DNA of 64,000 nt. Source: Riemerella anatipestifer (lineage in GTDB: Bacteria > Bacteroidota > Bacteroidia > Flavobacteriales > Weeksellaceae). A model generated the notes under the pieces. The model saw only the letters and a list, made by a program, of their open reading frames with translations, made no database searches and had not been told where the DNA came from. The stretch spans positions 930,001 through 994,000 of the forward strand of contig NZ_CP073239.1 of NCBI RefSeq assembly GCF_009670965.2. Direction: 5' to 3'. Of the stretch, positions 16,383 through 24,672 are shown one piece after another (positions within the stretch are counted from its first letter, which is position 1; the number at the start of each line of letters is the position of its first letter). Position numbers and translations under genes: made by a program.

Positions 16383-17027
16383 ATGAAAAAACTAGGGAAA
16401 GTTCTACTGGTTACATGTGTTTTATCCATCGTTAGTATAGTAACGGTAATATTGTGGTGTAATTATATTATTAAAAGCCAGTCCGAAAATTATATCTTCA
16501 ACAATATTTCTGATGTACCAACTAAAAAAGTTGGACTTGTTCTAGGAACGAGCAAATATCTCCAAAACGGTATTCCTAACTATTACTTTAAATACAGAAT
16601 AGATGCGGCAGCGGAGCTTTATAAAAATGGCAAAGTACAGTATTTTATTGTAAGTGGAGACAATTCTCGTAAAGACTACAACGAAACCGAAGATATGAAG
16701 CTAGATTTAATGGCTCACGGCATTCCTGAAAATCATATTTATCAAGACTTCGCGGGATTTAGAACGTTAGATTCCGTAATAAGAGCAGAAGATATCTTTG
16801 GTCAAAAGACATTTATCATCATTTCACAAAAATTTCATAACGAACGAGCGGTTTATTTGGCTAGAAAAAACGGCTTAGAAGCGTATGGGTATAATGCTCA
16901 AGATGTAAATACCTATGCAGGATTTAAAACCCAAGTCAGAGAATACTTCGCAAGGGTAAAAGTCTTTTATGATTTACTATTGGGGGTAGAGCCTAAATTC
17001 AGTGGAGATAAAGAGTTGATTCCGTAG
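16383..17027 (+). CDS. SanA/YdcF (DUF218) family membrane-anchored protein
   Basis: A 214-residue protein with an N-terminal membrane anchor (residues about 5-28) and a DUF218 domain. Signature segments are VGLVLGTSKYLQNGIPNYYF, RIDAAAELYKNGKVQYFIVSG, DMKLDLMAHGIPENHIYQDF and TFIIISQKFHNERAVYLARK. E. coli SanA affects envelope permeability to vancomycin at high temperature, but its reaction is unknown. The nucleotide-like fold suggests binding of a phosphorylated ligand. It is translated just after lspA (4-nt gap). No terminator is seen before the next promoter. Confidence 0.88.
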   Translation: MKKLGKVLLVTCVLSIVSIVTVILWCNYIIKSQSENYIFNNISDVPTKKVGLVLGTSKYLQNGIPNYYFKYRIDAAAELYKNGKVQYFIVSGDNSRKDYNETEDMKLDLMAHGIPENHIYQDFAGFRTLDSVIRAEDIFGQKTFIIISQKFHNERAVYLARKNGLEAYGYNAQDVNTYAGFKTQVREYFARVKVFYDLLLGVEPKFSGDKELIP

Positions 17028-17038
17028 TATTTAGTTTG

Positions 17039-17054
17039 TGTAACATAGGTTACA
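17039..17054 (+). promoter_or_regulatory. CRP/FNR-like inverted repeat upstream of the cytochrome gene
   Basis: TGTAAC-ATAG-GTTACA is a perfect 6-4-6 inverted repeat abutting the -33 region of the cytochrome promoter. This geometry suits a dimeric CRP/FNR-family activator. The regulator is not in the window. Confidence 0.45.
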
Positions 17055-17075
17055 TTGGGAATCGTATTTTATTGT

Positions 17076-17083
17076 TACCTTTG
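17076..17083 (+). promoter_or_regulatory. -7 box of the cytochrome c gene
   Basis: TACCTTTG, with TTG at 17055-17057 about 18 bp upstream. The leader would be about 28 nt. Confidence 0.55.
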
Positions 17084-17115
17084 AGGATAAGTTTAATTTA
17101 TCAAAAGGTAAAATA

Positions 17116-18090
17116 ATGAGAAAAATAGGTGGTTATATAGGTGTTGTACTCTTGGCTTTAGTGGTAAGTTGTGATTCCAAAAACAGCAGTAAAGAACTTG
17201 ATAAACCAGATTTAGCTAGTAATAATACTAAAGATGAGGTAGCAGAAGCATATAATTTAATGAAAACAAATTGCTACTCGTGCCATCACCCATCTGCTTT
17301 GCCTACGGAGAGAGTGGCACCACCTATGTTAGCGGTAAAGGCTCATTATATGGAAGCTACTGGTAGTAGAGAGCAATTTATAGCAAAAATGCAGGAATTT
17401 ATTGCTAAGCCCTCTGCGGAGGCTTCTATAATGCCAAATGCGGTAGAGAAATTCGGATTAATGCCTTACCAAGAATATAAAAAGGAAGATATAGAGAAAA
17501 TAGCAGGTTTCTTGTTTGATTATAAAATTCCCGAACCAGAATGGTTTAAAGAGCATTATCAGAAAGAAAAAGGTAAAGTTTTTGAGCAAAAAGGATTGGA
17601 TATTCCAGCCACAGCGAAAACCCAACAAGAAATAGGTTTGGAGTATGCCCTAGAAACCAAGCAACTCTTAGGGAAAAATCTACAGCAAAAACTTAAACAA
17701 GAAGGAGCTGAACAAGCCTTGGATTTTTGCAATATCAATGCTATTCCCTTAACACAACAAGTGGCGGATAAGCACAATATTTTCATAAAAAGAGCATCAG
17801 ATAAACCAAGGAATCCAAATAATAAAGCTACAAAAGAAGAGCTTAAAGTGATTATGGATTATAAAAAACAATTGGCAAATGAAAAGACTTTAGCTCCTGT
17901 GATGGAAGGTAATCATCTGTATGTGCCAATACTTACTAATGAGATGTGTCTTAAATGCCACGGAGTGCAGTCCTCTGATATAGCTCCTAAAGTGTCTGAT
18001 AAAATAAAAAAGCTATACCCAAAAGATATGGCTACAGGATATAAACAGAATGAATTGAGGGGTGTTTTTAGTATAAAACTTTCAGAATAA
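17116..18090 (+). CDS. Lipoprotein cytochrome c with DUF3365 domain
   Basis: A 324-residue exported lipoprotein whose signal peptide ends LALVVSC, with lipidated Cys19. The first domain (about 40-150) holds a c-type heme site, NCYSCHHP (Cys53, Cys56, His57), plus a later Met-containing MPYQEY. The second part (about 170-324) is a DUF3365/Tll0287-like sensor domain: ALDFCNINAIPLTQQVADK, then RNPNNKATKEEL and a second heme site CLKCHG (Cys278, Cys281, His282). Two c hemes in an outer- or inner-membrane lipoprotein suggest electron transfer or redox/ligand sensing. It stands alone, with its own promoter and terminator. An FNR-like inverted repeat just upstream suggests oxygen or nitrosative control. 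Confidence 0.9.
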   Translation: MRKIGGYIGVVLLALVVSCDSKNSSKELDKPDLASNNTKDEVAEAYNLMKTNCYSCHHPSALPTERVAPPMLAVKAHYMEATGSREQFIAKMQEFIAKPSAEASIMPNAVEKFGLMPYQEYKKEDIEKIAGFLFDYKIPEPEWFKEHYQKEKGKVFEQKGLDIPATAKTQQEIGLEYALETKQLLGKNLQQKLKQEGAEQALDFCNINAIPLTQQVADKHNIFIKRASDKPRNPNNKATKEELKVIMDYKKQLANEKTLAPVMEGNHLYVPILTNEMCLKCHGVQSSDIAPKVSDKIKKLYPKDMATGYKQNELRGVFSIKLSE

Positions 18091-18118
18091 TAATTTTTTC
18101 ATAGTACTATAATGGGAG

Positions 18119-18158
18119 GCCAGAGACATTTTAATCACTTTTTGTCTTTGGCTTTTTT
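18119..18158 (+). terminator. Rho-independent terminator after the cytochrome gene
   Basis: GCCAGAGACA (18119-18128) pairs with TGTCTTTGGC (18143-18152), with one G-T wobble, then T6. Confidence 0.9.
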
Positions 18159-18241
18159 GTTTGGTTTTTACAGAAAAATAATTTAGGAATTTCTCTTAGA
18201 GAAACAAAGTCGCAGAAGACTCATACTAAAGAAGTACTTTT

Positions 18242-18273
18242 TTTGAGAAAATTGATATAAATCAATATCTTTG
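18242..18273 (+). promoter_or_regulatory. lepA promoter with FNR-like box in the spacer
   Basis: -33 TTTG (18242-18245) and -7 TATCTTTG (18266-18273) are separated by 20 bp. The spacer contains ATTGAT-ATAA-ATCAAT (18251-18266), which includes the classical FNR consensus TTGATnnnnATCAA. A factor bound there would block polymerase. Confidence 0.55.
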
Positions 18274-18293
18274 CAGACTACGAATTCGTTTTC

Positions 18294-20090
18294 ATGAAGA
18301 ATATAAGAAACTTTTGCATTATAGCCCATATAGACCACGGTAAATCTACCTTGGCAGATAGGCTTTTAGAATATACCAATACAGTAACACAAAGAGAACT
18401 CCAAGCCCAAACCCTAGACGATATGGATTTGGAGAAAGAGCGAGGAATTACCATAAAATCTCACGCCATACAAATGGACTACGAATATAAGGGTGAAAAA
18501 TATGTTCTTAACCTTATTGATACGCCAGGGCACGTGGATTTTTCCTACGAAGTATCTAGGTCTATAGCAGCGTGTGAGGGGGCATTACTGATTGTAGATG
18601 CGGCACAGAGCATTCAGGCACAAACAATTTCTAATCTTTATTTGGCGTTAGAAAATGATTTGGAGATTATCCCTGTACTTAATAAAATTGACTTGCCATC
18701 TGCAAACCCAGAAGAAGTTACAGATGAAATAATGAATTTATTGGGCTGTGAGTACGAAGATGTTCTAAGAGTTTCAGGGAAAACAGGAGAAGGCGTACAC
18801 GAGCTTTTAGAGCAGATTGTGGAAAGGATACCAGCTCCTAAGGGAGAGCCAGATGCTCCGCTACAAGCCCTAATTTTTGATTCCGTTTATAACCCTTTTA
18901 GAGGGATAGAAGCCTATTTTAAGGTAGTTAATGGCAAGATAAGAAAAGGCGAGAAAGTTAAGTTTATGGCTACCGATAAAACCTACGAGGCAGATGAGGT
19001 AGGGACACTAAAACTGAAACAACAGCCAAAACAAGAAATCAAGTGTGGAGATGTAGGCTATATTATTTCTGGGATTAAAGATGCCAGAGAGGTTAAAGTG
19101 GGAGATACTATTACAAGTGTAGAAAATCCTGCTACTGCTCCGATAGAAGGTTTTGAAGAGGTGAAACCAATGGTTTTTGCTGGGATTTATCCAGTAGAAA
19201 GTGAGGATTTTGAAGAACTAAGAACCTCCTTAGAAAAACTTAGGTTAAATGATGCTTCTTTAGTTTTTGAACCAGAAAGTTCAGCGGCTTTAGGATTTGG
19301 TTTTAGATGTGGATTCTTGGGTATGCTCCATATGGAAATTGTTCAGGAAAGGTTAGATAGAGAATTCAATATGAATGTTATCACTACGGTTCCCAACGTA
19401 TCCTATCACGGATATAGCAAGAAAGAACCGGAAGTGCCAATCCTTATCAATAATCCTTCGGAAATGATGGACCCAACGGTAATGGATAGAGTGGAAGAAC
19501 CTTATATTAAAGCTTCTATCATTACCAAATCCGATTTCGTAGGAGCGGTGATGACGCTTTGTATAGAAAAACGAGGAGAAATTGTTAATCAAAGCTATCT
19601 AACTTCCGATAGAGTAGAGCTTGTCTTTAATATGCCTCTTGCAGAGGTGGTTTTTGATTTCTATGACAGATTAAAATCCATTTCTAAAGGTTATGCTTCC
19701 TTTGATTATCACCCAATAGGTTTCCGTGCTTCTAAATTAGTTAAGATGGATATTCTTATCAACGGAGATATGGTAGATGCATTGTCTTCTCTCATACACC
19801 AAGACAATGCCTATGGTATTGGTAAAAAAATGTGTGAGAAGCTGAGAGAGCTTATACCGAGACAACAGTTTGATATAGCAGTACAAGCGGCTTTAGGAAC
19901 AAAAGTTATTGCTAGAGAAACCATAAAAGCCTTAAGAAAAGATGTAACAGCAAAATGTTATGGAGGAGATATTTCAAGAAAAAGAAAACTCTTAGAGAAG
20001 CAGAAGGAAGGTAAAAAGAAAATGAAGCAGATAGGAAGAGTAGAAGTTCCACAATCAGCGTTTATGGCGGTACTAAAACTGAATGATTAA
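18294..20090 (+). CDS. lepA: Elongation factor 4 (LepA) GTPase
   Basis: A 598-residue translational GTPase that acts on paused or mis-translocated ribosomes. G1 is [14 protein letters not shown] at the N-terminus. Switch regions are [10 protein letters not shown] and [15 protein letters not shown], and the G4 motif is [10 protein letters not shown]. The C-terminal LepA-specific domain has [20 protein letters not shown] then [13 protein letters not shown]. Length is canonical. The start ATG lies 20 nt after the -7 box. It is monocistronic, bounded by strong terminators on both sides. Confidence 0.97.
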   Translation: MKNIRNFCIIAHIDHGKSTLADRLLEYTNTVTQRELQAQTLDDMDLEKERGITIKSHAIQMDYEYKGEKYVLNLIDTPGHVDFSYEVSRSIAACEGALLIVDAAQSIQAQTISNLYLALENDLEIIPVLNKIDLPSANPEEVTDEIMNLLGCEYEDVLRVSGKTGEGVHELLEQIVERIPAPKGEPDAPLQALIFDSVYNPFRGIEAYFKVVNGKIRKGEKVKFMATDKTYEADEVGTLKLKQQPKQEIKCGDVGYIISGIKDAREVKVGDTITSVENPATAPIEGFEEVKPMVFAGIYPVESEDFEELRTSLEKLRLNDASLVFEPESSAALGFGFRCGFLGMLHMEIVQERLDREFNMNVITTVPNVSYHGYSKKEPEVPILINNPSEMMDPTVMDRVEEPYIKASIITKSDFVGAVMTLCIEKRGEIVNQSYLTSDRVELVFNMPLAEVVFDFYDRLKSISKGYASFDYHPIGFRASKLVKMDILINGDMVDALSSLIHQDNAYGIGKKMCEKLRELIPRQQFDIAVQAALGTKVIARETIKALRKDVTAKCYGGDISRKRKLLEKQKEGKKKMKQIGRVEVPQSAFMAVLKLND

Positions 20091-20116
20091 ACTTCATTAA
20101 GGATAGTTTAAAATAG

Positions 20117-20158
20117 AACCTAACTTAGCTATTTATAATAAGCTGGTTAGGTTTTTTT
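20117..20158 (+). terminator. Rho-independent terminator after lepA
   Basis: AACCTAAC (20117-20124) pairs with GTTAGGTT (20146-20153), with inner AGCT/AGCT pairing and T7. Confidence 0.88.
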
Positions 20159-20223
20159 ATTTTGAATAATCTGAATTTTAAGAAATCATCAATCAAGGTA
20201 ATAGTCAAAAAGGAAAAATGATT

Positions 20224-20255
20224 TTTGTCAGTCCATAAATTAGTTCGTATTTTTG
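20224..20255 (+). promoter_or_regulatory. Promoter of the suf operon
   Basis: TTTG (20224-20227) and TATTTTTG (20248-20255) are spaced by 20 bp. The leader is about 25 nt. No IscR- or Fur-like site was recognised. Confidence 0.65.
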
Positions 20256-20283
20256 TTGGCGAAAATCATTCTAAATAAATACA

Positions 20284-20613
20284 ATGATAAAAGTATCAGA
20301 CCAAGCTAAAGATAAAGCTGTTCAGCTTATGGCAGAAGATGGGTTTAATCCTAGTGAAGATTTCATTAGGGTAGGCGTTAAGAGTGGAGGCTGTTCAGGG
20401 TTAGAATATGTGTTGAAATTCGATAATCAGACCACGGATACAGACCAAATATTTGAAGATAACGGAATTAAAATAGTAATAGACAAAAAATCAATTCTCT
20501 ATTTAGCAGGGACAACTTTGGAATATTCTGGAGGTCTTAACGGGAAAGGGTTTGTGTTTAACAATCCAAATGCTGCTAGAACTTGTGGTTGTGGAGAGAG
20601 TTTTTCGCTTTAG
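20284..20613 (+). CDS. sufA: A-type Fe-S carrier (SufA/IscA/ErpA family)
   Basis: A 109-residue A-type carrier that receives Fe-S clusters from the SufBCD scaffold and passes them on. The three ligand cysteines are present: Cys37 in VKSGGCSGLEY, and Cys101 and Cys103 in TCGCGESF. The family fold segments FNNPNAA and LDYL-like ILYLAGTTLEYSGGL are recognisable. It is the first gene of the suf operon and is 33 nt from sufB. SufA versus ErpA naming is a matter of context. Confidence 0.92.
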   Translation: MIKVSDQAKDKAVQLMAEDGFNPSEDFIRVGVKSGGCSGLEYVLKFDNQTTDTDQIFEDNGIKIVIDKKSILYLAGTTLEYSGGLNGKGFVFNNPNAARTCGCGESFSL

Positions 20614-20646
20614 AAAAGAAAAAATAGGAGTAATTTTATAGAAATT

Positions 20647-22095
20647 ATGGCAAAATATACAGAAGACGATTTAAGGGAAGACCTTAAAAATAAAGAATAC
20701 GAAGCAGGTTTTTATACGGATATAGAATACGAAGATTTCCCTACGGGGCTTAATGAAGATATTATTCGTCAGATTTCAGCAAAGAAAAATGAACCAGAAT
20801 GGATGACAGAATGGAGGCTGGAGTCTTTCCGTATTTGGCAAAAAATGGAAGAGCCAGACTGGGCAAATGTAAAGTATGAAAAGCCAGACTTCCAAGCCAT
20901 AAAATATTATGCCGCTCCTAAAAAGAAACCGGAATTAGCAAGTCTAGATGAGGTAGATCCAGAGTTATTAAAAACTTTTGAGAAGTTAGGCATCTCTTTA
21001 GATGAGCAGAAAAGACTTACAGGTGTTGCTGTAGATGTGGTGATGGATTCCGTTTCGGTAAAGACCACTTTCCAAGAAACTTTAAAAGAAAAGGGTATTA
21101 TTTTTTGTTCCATATCAGAAGCGATACAGGAGTATCCTGACCTAGTTAAAAAGTATATTGGTAAAGTAGTGCCAAGAGGAGATAATTTCTATGTGGCACT
21201 TAACTCGGCGGTGTTTTCAGATGGCTCTTTCTGTTACATACCTAAAGGCGTAAAATGTCCTATGGAACTTTCCACTTATTTCCGTATCAACCAAGCGGGA
21301 ACAGGGCAGTTTGAAAGAACTTTAGTAGTGGCAGATGAGGGAAGTTATGTATCTTATTTGGAAGGATGTACCGCACCGTCTAGAGATGAAAATCAGCTCC
21401 ACGCTGCGGTGGTAGAGCTTATCGCGATGGAAGGTGCTGAAATCAAGTACTCTACTGTTCAAAACTGGTATCCAGGAGACGAAAACGGCAAAGGAGGAGT
21501 GTTCAACTTTGTTACTAAAAGAGGACTTTGTGAGAAAAACGCTAAAATCTCTTGGACACAAGTAGAAACAGGTTCGGCGGTAACTTGGAAATATCCTAGT
21601 TGTATTTTGAAGGGTGATAATTCTATCGGAGAATTTTATTCTATCGCCGTAACCAACAATCATCAGTGGGCAGATACAGGGACGAAGATGATACACATCG
21701 GGAAGAATACTAAATCTACCATCATCTCTAAAGGAATTTCCGCAGGTAAGTCCAACAATTCTTACAGAGGATTAGTAAAAGTAATGCCTTCGGCAAAAGG
21801 AGCTAGAAATTTCTCCCAGTGCGACTCCCTTTTAATGGGTAACGAATGTGGTGCGCACACCTTCCCTTATATTGAAATTAAAGACCCTTCGGCACAGCTA
21901 GAACACGAGGCTACCACCAGCAAAATAGGCGAAGACCAAATTTTCTATTGTAACCAAAGAGGTTTGGATACTGAAAAAGCTATCGCCCTTATCGTAAACG
22001 GATTTAGCAAAGAGGTACTTAACAAACTCCCGATGGAGTTTGCTATAGAAGCTCAAAAGCTTCTAGAAATTAGTTTAGAGGGTAGTGTAGGATAA
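20647..22095 (+). CDS. sufB: Fe-S cluster scaffold subunit SufB
   Basis: A 482-residue scaffold subunit of the SufBC2D complex on which clusters are built. Blocks: the N-terminal helical region [21 protein letters not shown]; the core beta-helix with [40 protein letters not shown] and [19 protein letters not shown]; and the active region [14 protein letters not shown], whose Cys corresponds to E. coli SufB Cys405, followed by [10 protein letters not shown] with the conserved Glu. Length is canonical. A gene for an NlpE-like lipoprotein follows 21 nt later instead of sufC. Confidence 0.97.
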   Translation: MAKYTEDDLREDLKNKEYEAGFYTDIEYEDFPTGLNEDIIRQISAKKNEPEWMTEWRLESFRIWQKMEEPDWANVKYEKPDFQAIKYYAAPKKKPELASLDEVDPELLKTFEKLGISLDEQKRLTGVAVDVVMDSVSVKTTFQETLKEKGIIFCSISEAIQEYPDLVKKYIGKVVPRGDNFYVALNSAVFSDGSFCYIPKGVKCPMELSTYFRINQAGTGQFERTLVVADEGSYVSYLEGCTAPSRDENQLHAAVVELIAMEGAEIKYSTVQNWYPGDENGKGGVFNFVTKRGLCEKNAKISWTQVETGSAVTWKYPSCILKGDNSIGEFYSIAVTNNHQWADTGTKMIHIGKNTKSTIISKGISAGKSNNSYRGLVKVMPSAKGARNFSQCDSLLMGNECGAHTFPYIEIKDPSAQLEHEATTSKIGEDQIFYCNQRGLDTEKAIALIVNGFSKEVLNKLPMEFAIEAQKLLEISLEGSVG

Positions 22096-22116
22096 TTCAT
22101 TTATATATTGAGTAAA

Positions 22117-22842
22117 ATGAAATATATTATAGGAACTAGTTTTTTAGTTTTAGCTTTATTTTCAAGTTGTAATAAGACTGAAAAGGCAGCTAATCAAGAA
22201 ACTGTAGAAAAACAAAAAACAGATACTCTAACTTCAATTTCGAGCGAAATGTATCAGGGGATAATCCCTTGTGCAGATTGTGACGGTATCTTTACTACCA
22301 TTACTTTGGCTCCAGACCAAACCTTTGATAAAACCGACTATTACTTAGGTAAAAATGAATATTTCACCGAAGAAGGCTCCTACACCGTAGATGCTTCCAC
22401 GGGGATTTATGCGTTATCTTCTAACAATGATAAGGCTACTCAACATTATCAAAGGGAAGAAGGTAAGTTAGTCCTTTTAAACGATAAAAAGGAGAAAAAC
22501 ACAGGAGCTAATGCTCATACTTATGAGTTAGAACAACTTTCTAACGATGATTACCACTTTACCCCAACTCCCGTGGAGGGCTTCCTCATCATAGGGCACG
22601 AGGTGAGCTCTTTCAGACCAGCCAATTCGGCTAAAGTCTATTGGATAGAAGACCCTTCGGGCGAGTTACAGAAGAGATATGAAGCAATAGTAAAGGATAA
22701 AAAGATACCTTACTTTCCTGTAAAGGCAAATTTGGTTTTAGAAAAAGATACCAAAAAAGCGGAGGGCTTTGCCGAAGATTATGATGGGGTAGTAGTAGTG
22801 AAGAAACTACTAGATTTAAAGCTGATTTCTGTGGGAAATTAG
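22117..22842 (+). CDS. NlpE-like lipoprotein inside the suf operon
   Basis: A 241-residue lipoprotein. I choose ATG 22117, which gives a signal peptide ending LALFSSC; a TTG at 22108 would add only three residues. The mature N-terminal part has YQGIIPCADCDGIFTTITL, the NlpE family CxxC segment, followed by a barrel-like region with EEGSYTVDAS. NlpE-type proteins sense surface contact, copper or lipoprotein-sorting stress in enterobacteria, but no Cpx system is visible here. The CxxC may be redox-active or bind metal. Sitting between sufB and sufC suggests co-expression with Fe-S assembly under stress, though it acts in the envelope. Confidence 0.82.
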   Translation: MKYIIGTSFLVLALFSSCNKTEKAANQETVEKQKTDTLTSISSEMYQGIIPCADCDGIFTTITLAPDQTFDKTDYYLGKNEYFTEEGSYTVDASTGIYALSSNNDKATQHYQREEGKLVLLNDKKEKNTGANAHTYELEQLSNDDYHFTPTPVEGFLIIGHEVSSFRPANSAKVYWIEDPSGELQKRYEAIVKDKKIPYFPVKANLVLEKDTKKAEGFAEDYDGVVVVKKLLDLKLISVGN

Positions 22843-22897
22843 GATAGGAAAGACGATGATAATTAAATAAACAAAAATTAAATTAAAACATTACATT

Positions 22898-23305
22898 ATG
22901 AAAAAAGTAGCGTTATGGTTAGCATTCCTATTTACAGGAATTCTTTTCGCACAAGAAGTCAAGTATCAGTTGTCTAGTCATATTTTAGACATTACTCAAG
23001 GAAAACCAGCTCCAGGAGTAAGCATTACCTTGTCTAAACAAAATAAAAATGGTGTTTGGGTAAAGGTAGATGAAAAGGTAACAGATGAAAACGGGAGGAT
23101 TAAGAATTTTCTAAAAGAAGAAAAAGGAGTAAGCCATCAGGGGATATACAAACTTACCTATCATACTACACCGTATTTTGAGAAGTTAGGGCAGCAGAGT
23201 TTTTATCCGTTTGTAGAAGTTGTTTTTGAGCTAAAGGACAACAGCCACTATCATGTACCTATTACCTTAAGCCCTTACGGATATTCTACTTATAGAGGAA
23301 ACTAA
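22898..23305 (+). CDS. uraH: Exported 5-hydroxyisourate hydrolase (transthyretin-like)
   Basis: A 135-residue protein with signal peptide MKKVALWLAFLFTGILFAQ, so it is periplasmic. Mature parts match the HIUase family: LSSHILDITQGKPAPGV (catalytic His in SSHILD), VTDENGR (Arg), HYHVPITLSPYGYSTYRG. It ends YRGN where the family normally ends YRGS. The enzyme hydrolyses 5-hydroxyisourate, the product of urate oxidase. No uricase or OHCU decarboxylase gene lies in the window, so the pathway is incomplete here. It may have another substrate. It is 55 nt after the NlpE-like gene, within the suf operon. Confidence 0.9.
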   Translation: MKKVALWLAFLFTGILFAQEVKYQLSSHILDITQGKPAPGVSITLSKQNKNGVWVKVDEKVTDENGRIKNFLKEEKGVSHQGIYKLTYHTTPYFEKLGQQSFYPFVEVVFELKDNSHYHVPITLSPYGYSTYRGN

Positions 23306-23360
23306 AACAAAGAGCAGAAGCTCATTAGAAAAGTTAATCCTTACTTCAATATTGCAGATT

Positions 23361-23867
23361 ATGAAAAAAAGTATAATGGTTTTAGTAGGTTTATTGTTGG
23401 TTCAGTTTTCTTTAGCACAATATACCGAACAAGGGACTTCGCTCAATCAAGAGGGAGCTTTAGAACTGGCAAAGCAAGCCCACATAGAAGCTCGTAAATT
23501 AGGTAAAAAGGTATCCGTAGCAGTCCTAAACAATTCGGGCGTAAGTCTTTTATTATTGAAAGGCGACCAAGTAGGACCTCATAATACCGAAGCCTCTAGG
23601 AGAAAGGCTTACACTTCGCTTTCCACCAAAACCCCTAGTTTTGAATTGATGCAGAAGGCAGCCAGTAATCCTACGGCACAAAACTTAAATACTTTGCCAG
23701 AGCTTCTACTTTTAGGAGGAGGCGTACCCGTTTGGAAAGATGGGGAGCTGATTGGGAGTCTAGGGGTTTCTGGAGCTGGTGGTGGAGAGCAAGACCATAA
23801 TGTGGCCAAGAAGGCGGTTGAGAATATGGGCTACGAGATAACCAATATAAAAATTAACAATAAATAA
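23361..23867 (+). CDS. Exported GlcG/HbpS-type haem-binding-like protein
   Basis: A 168-residue protein starting at ATG 23361, with signal peptide [24 protein letters not shown] at 23352 is less likely. The mature domain is GlcG/HbpS/DUF336: [51 protein letters not shown] and the glycine-rich [20 protein letters not shown] then GAGGGEQDH. HbpS homologues bind haem or iron and sense oxidative stress, whereas other members are of unknown role. It sits 14 nt before sufC. It completes a trio of exported proteins inserted in suf and all predicted to act outside the cytoplasm. Confidence 0.88.
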   Translation: MKKSIMVLVGLLLVQFSLAQYTEQGTSLNQEGALELAKQAHIEARKLGKKVSVAVLNNSGVSLLLLKGDQVGPHNTEASRRKAYTSLSTKTPSFELMQKAASNPTAQNLNTLPELLLLGGGVPVWKDGELIGSLGVSGAGGGEQDHNVAKKAVENMGYEITNIKINNK

Positions 23868-23881
23868 AATTATATATAGAA

Positions 23882-24625
23882 ATGTTAAATATAAAAAACT
23901 TATATGCTAGGATAGAGGACGGAGCGGAAATCCTTAAAGGGATTAACTTAGAAATAAAACCGGGTGAGGTACACGCCATTATGGGACCTAACGGAGCTGG
24001 GAAATCTACCCTTTCTTCTGTAATTGCAGGAAAGGAAGACTACGAAGTTACCGATGGAGAAATTCTTTTTGAAGGGGAAAATATAGTAGAAGATGCTCCA
24101 GAAGAGAGAGCTCATAAGGGGATTTTCCTTTCGTTCCAGTATCCAGTAGAGATACCAGGAGTTTCGGTAACCAATTTCATCAAGGCAGCCATCAACGAAA
24201 CCAGAAAGGCTAACGGGCTGGAGGATATGCCTGCGAAAGAAATGTTGGCTCTTATCCGTGAAAAATCAGAACTTTTAGGGATAAAGAAAGACTTCCTTTC
24301 TCGCTCCCTTAACGAAGGTTTCTCTGGAGGAGAGAAGAAAAGAAACGAAATTTTCCAAATGATGATGCTTAATCCTAAACTTGCCATCTTAGATGAAACC
24401 GATTCTGGACTAGATATTGATGCGTTAAGAATTGTATCCGAAGGGGTTAATCATTTCAAAAATGAGGGGAATGCCGTGCTTCTAATCACTCATTATCAGA
24501 GATTGCTTAACTACATTCAGCCAGATTTTGTGCATGTGTTGGCAGACGGTAAGATTATTAAAACGGGAGATAAAACTTTAGCTTTAGAGTTAGAAGAAAA
24601 AGGATACGATTGGTTATTAGGTTAA
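23882..24625 (+). CDS. sufC: SufC ATPase
   Basis: A 247-residue cytosolic ABC-type ATPase of the SufBCD scaffold. Walker A is GPNGAGKST (35-43). The signature segment [14 protein letters not shown] has the SufC-specific form. Walker B is [12 protein letters not shown] and the H-loop is in [10 protein letters not shown]. There is no membrane domain, as expected. It starts 14 nt after the haem-binding-like gene and 47 nt before sufD. Confidence 0.97.
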   Translation: MLNIKNLYARIEDGAEILKGINLEIKPGEVHAIMGPNGAGKSTLSSVIAGKEDYEVTDGEILFEGENIVEDAPEERAHKGIFLSFQYPVEIPGVSVTNFIKAAINETRKANGLEDMPAKEMLALIREKSELLGIKKDFLSRSLNEGFSGGEKKRNEIFQMMMLNPKLAILDETDSGLDIDALRIVSEGVNHFKNEGNAVLLITHYQRLLNYIQPDFVHVLADGKIIKTGDKTLALELEEKGYDWLLG

Positions 24626-24672
24626 TCCTAAAGAGCTTTAAAATCAAAGTTTTAATCTAAAAAAAATAGACT

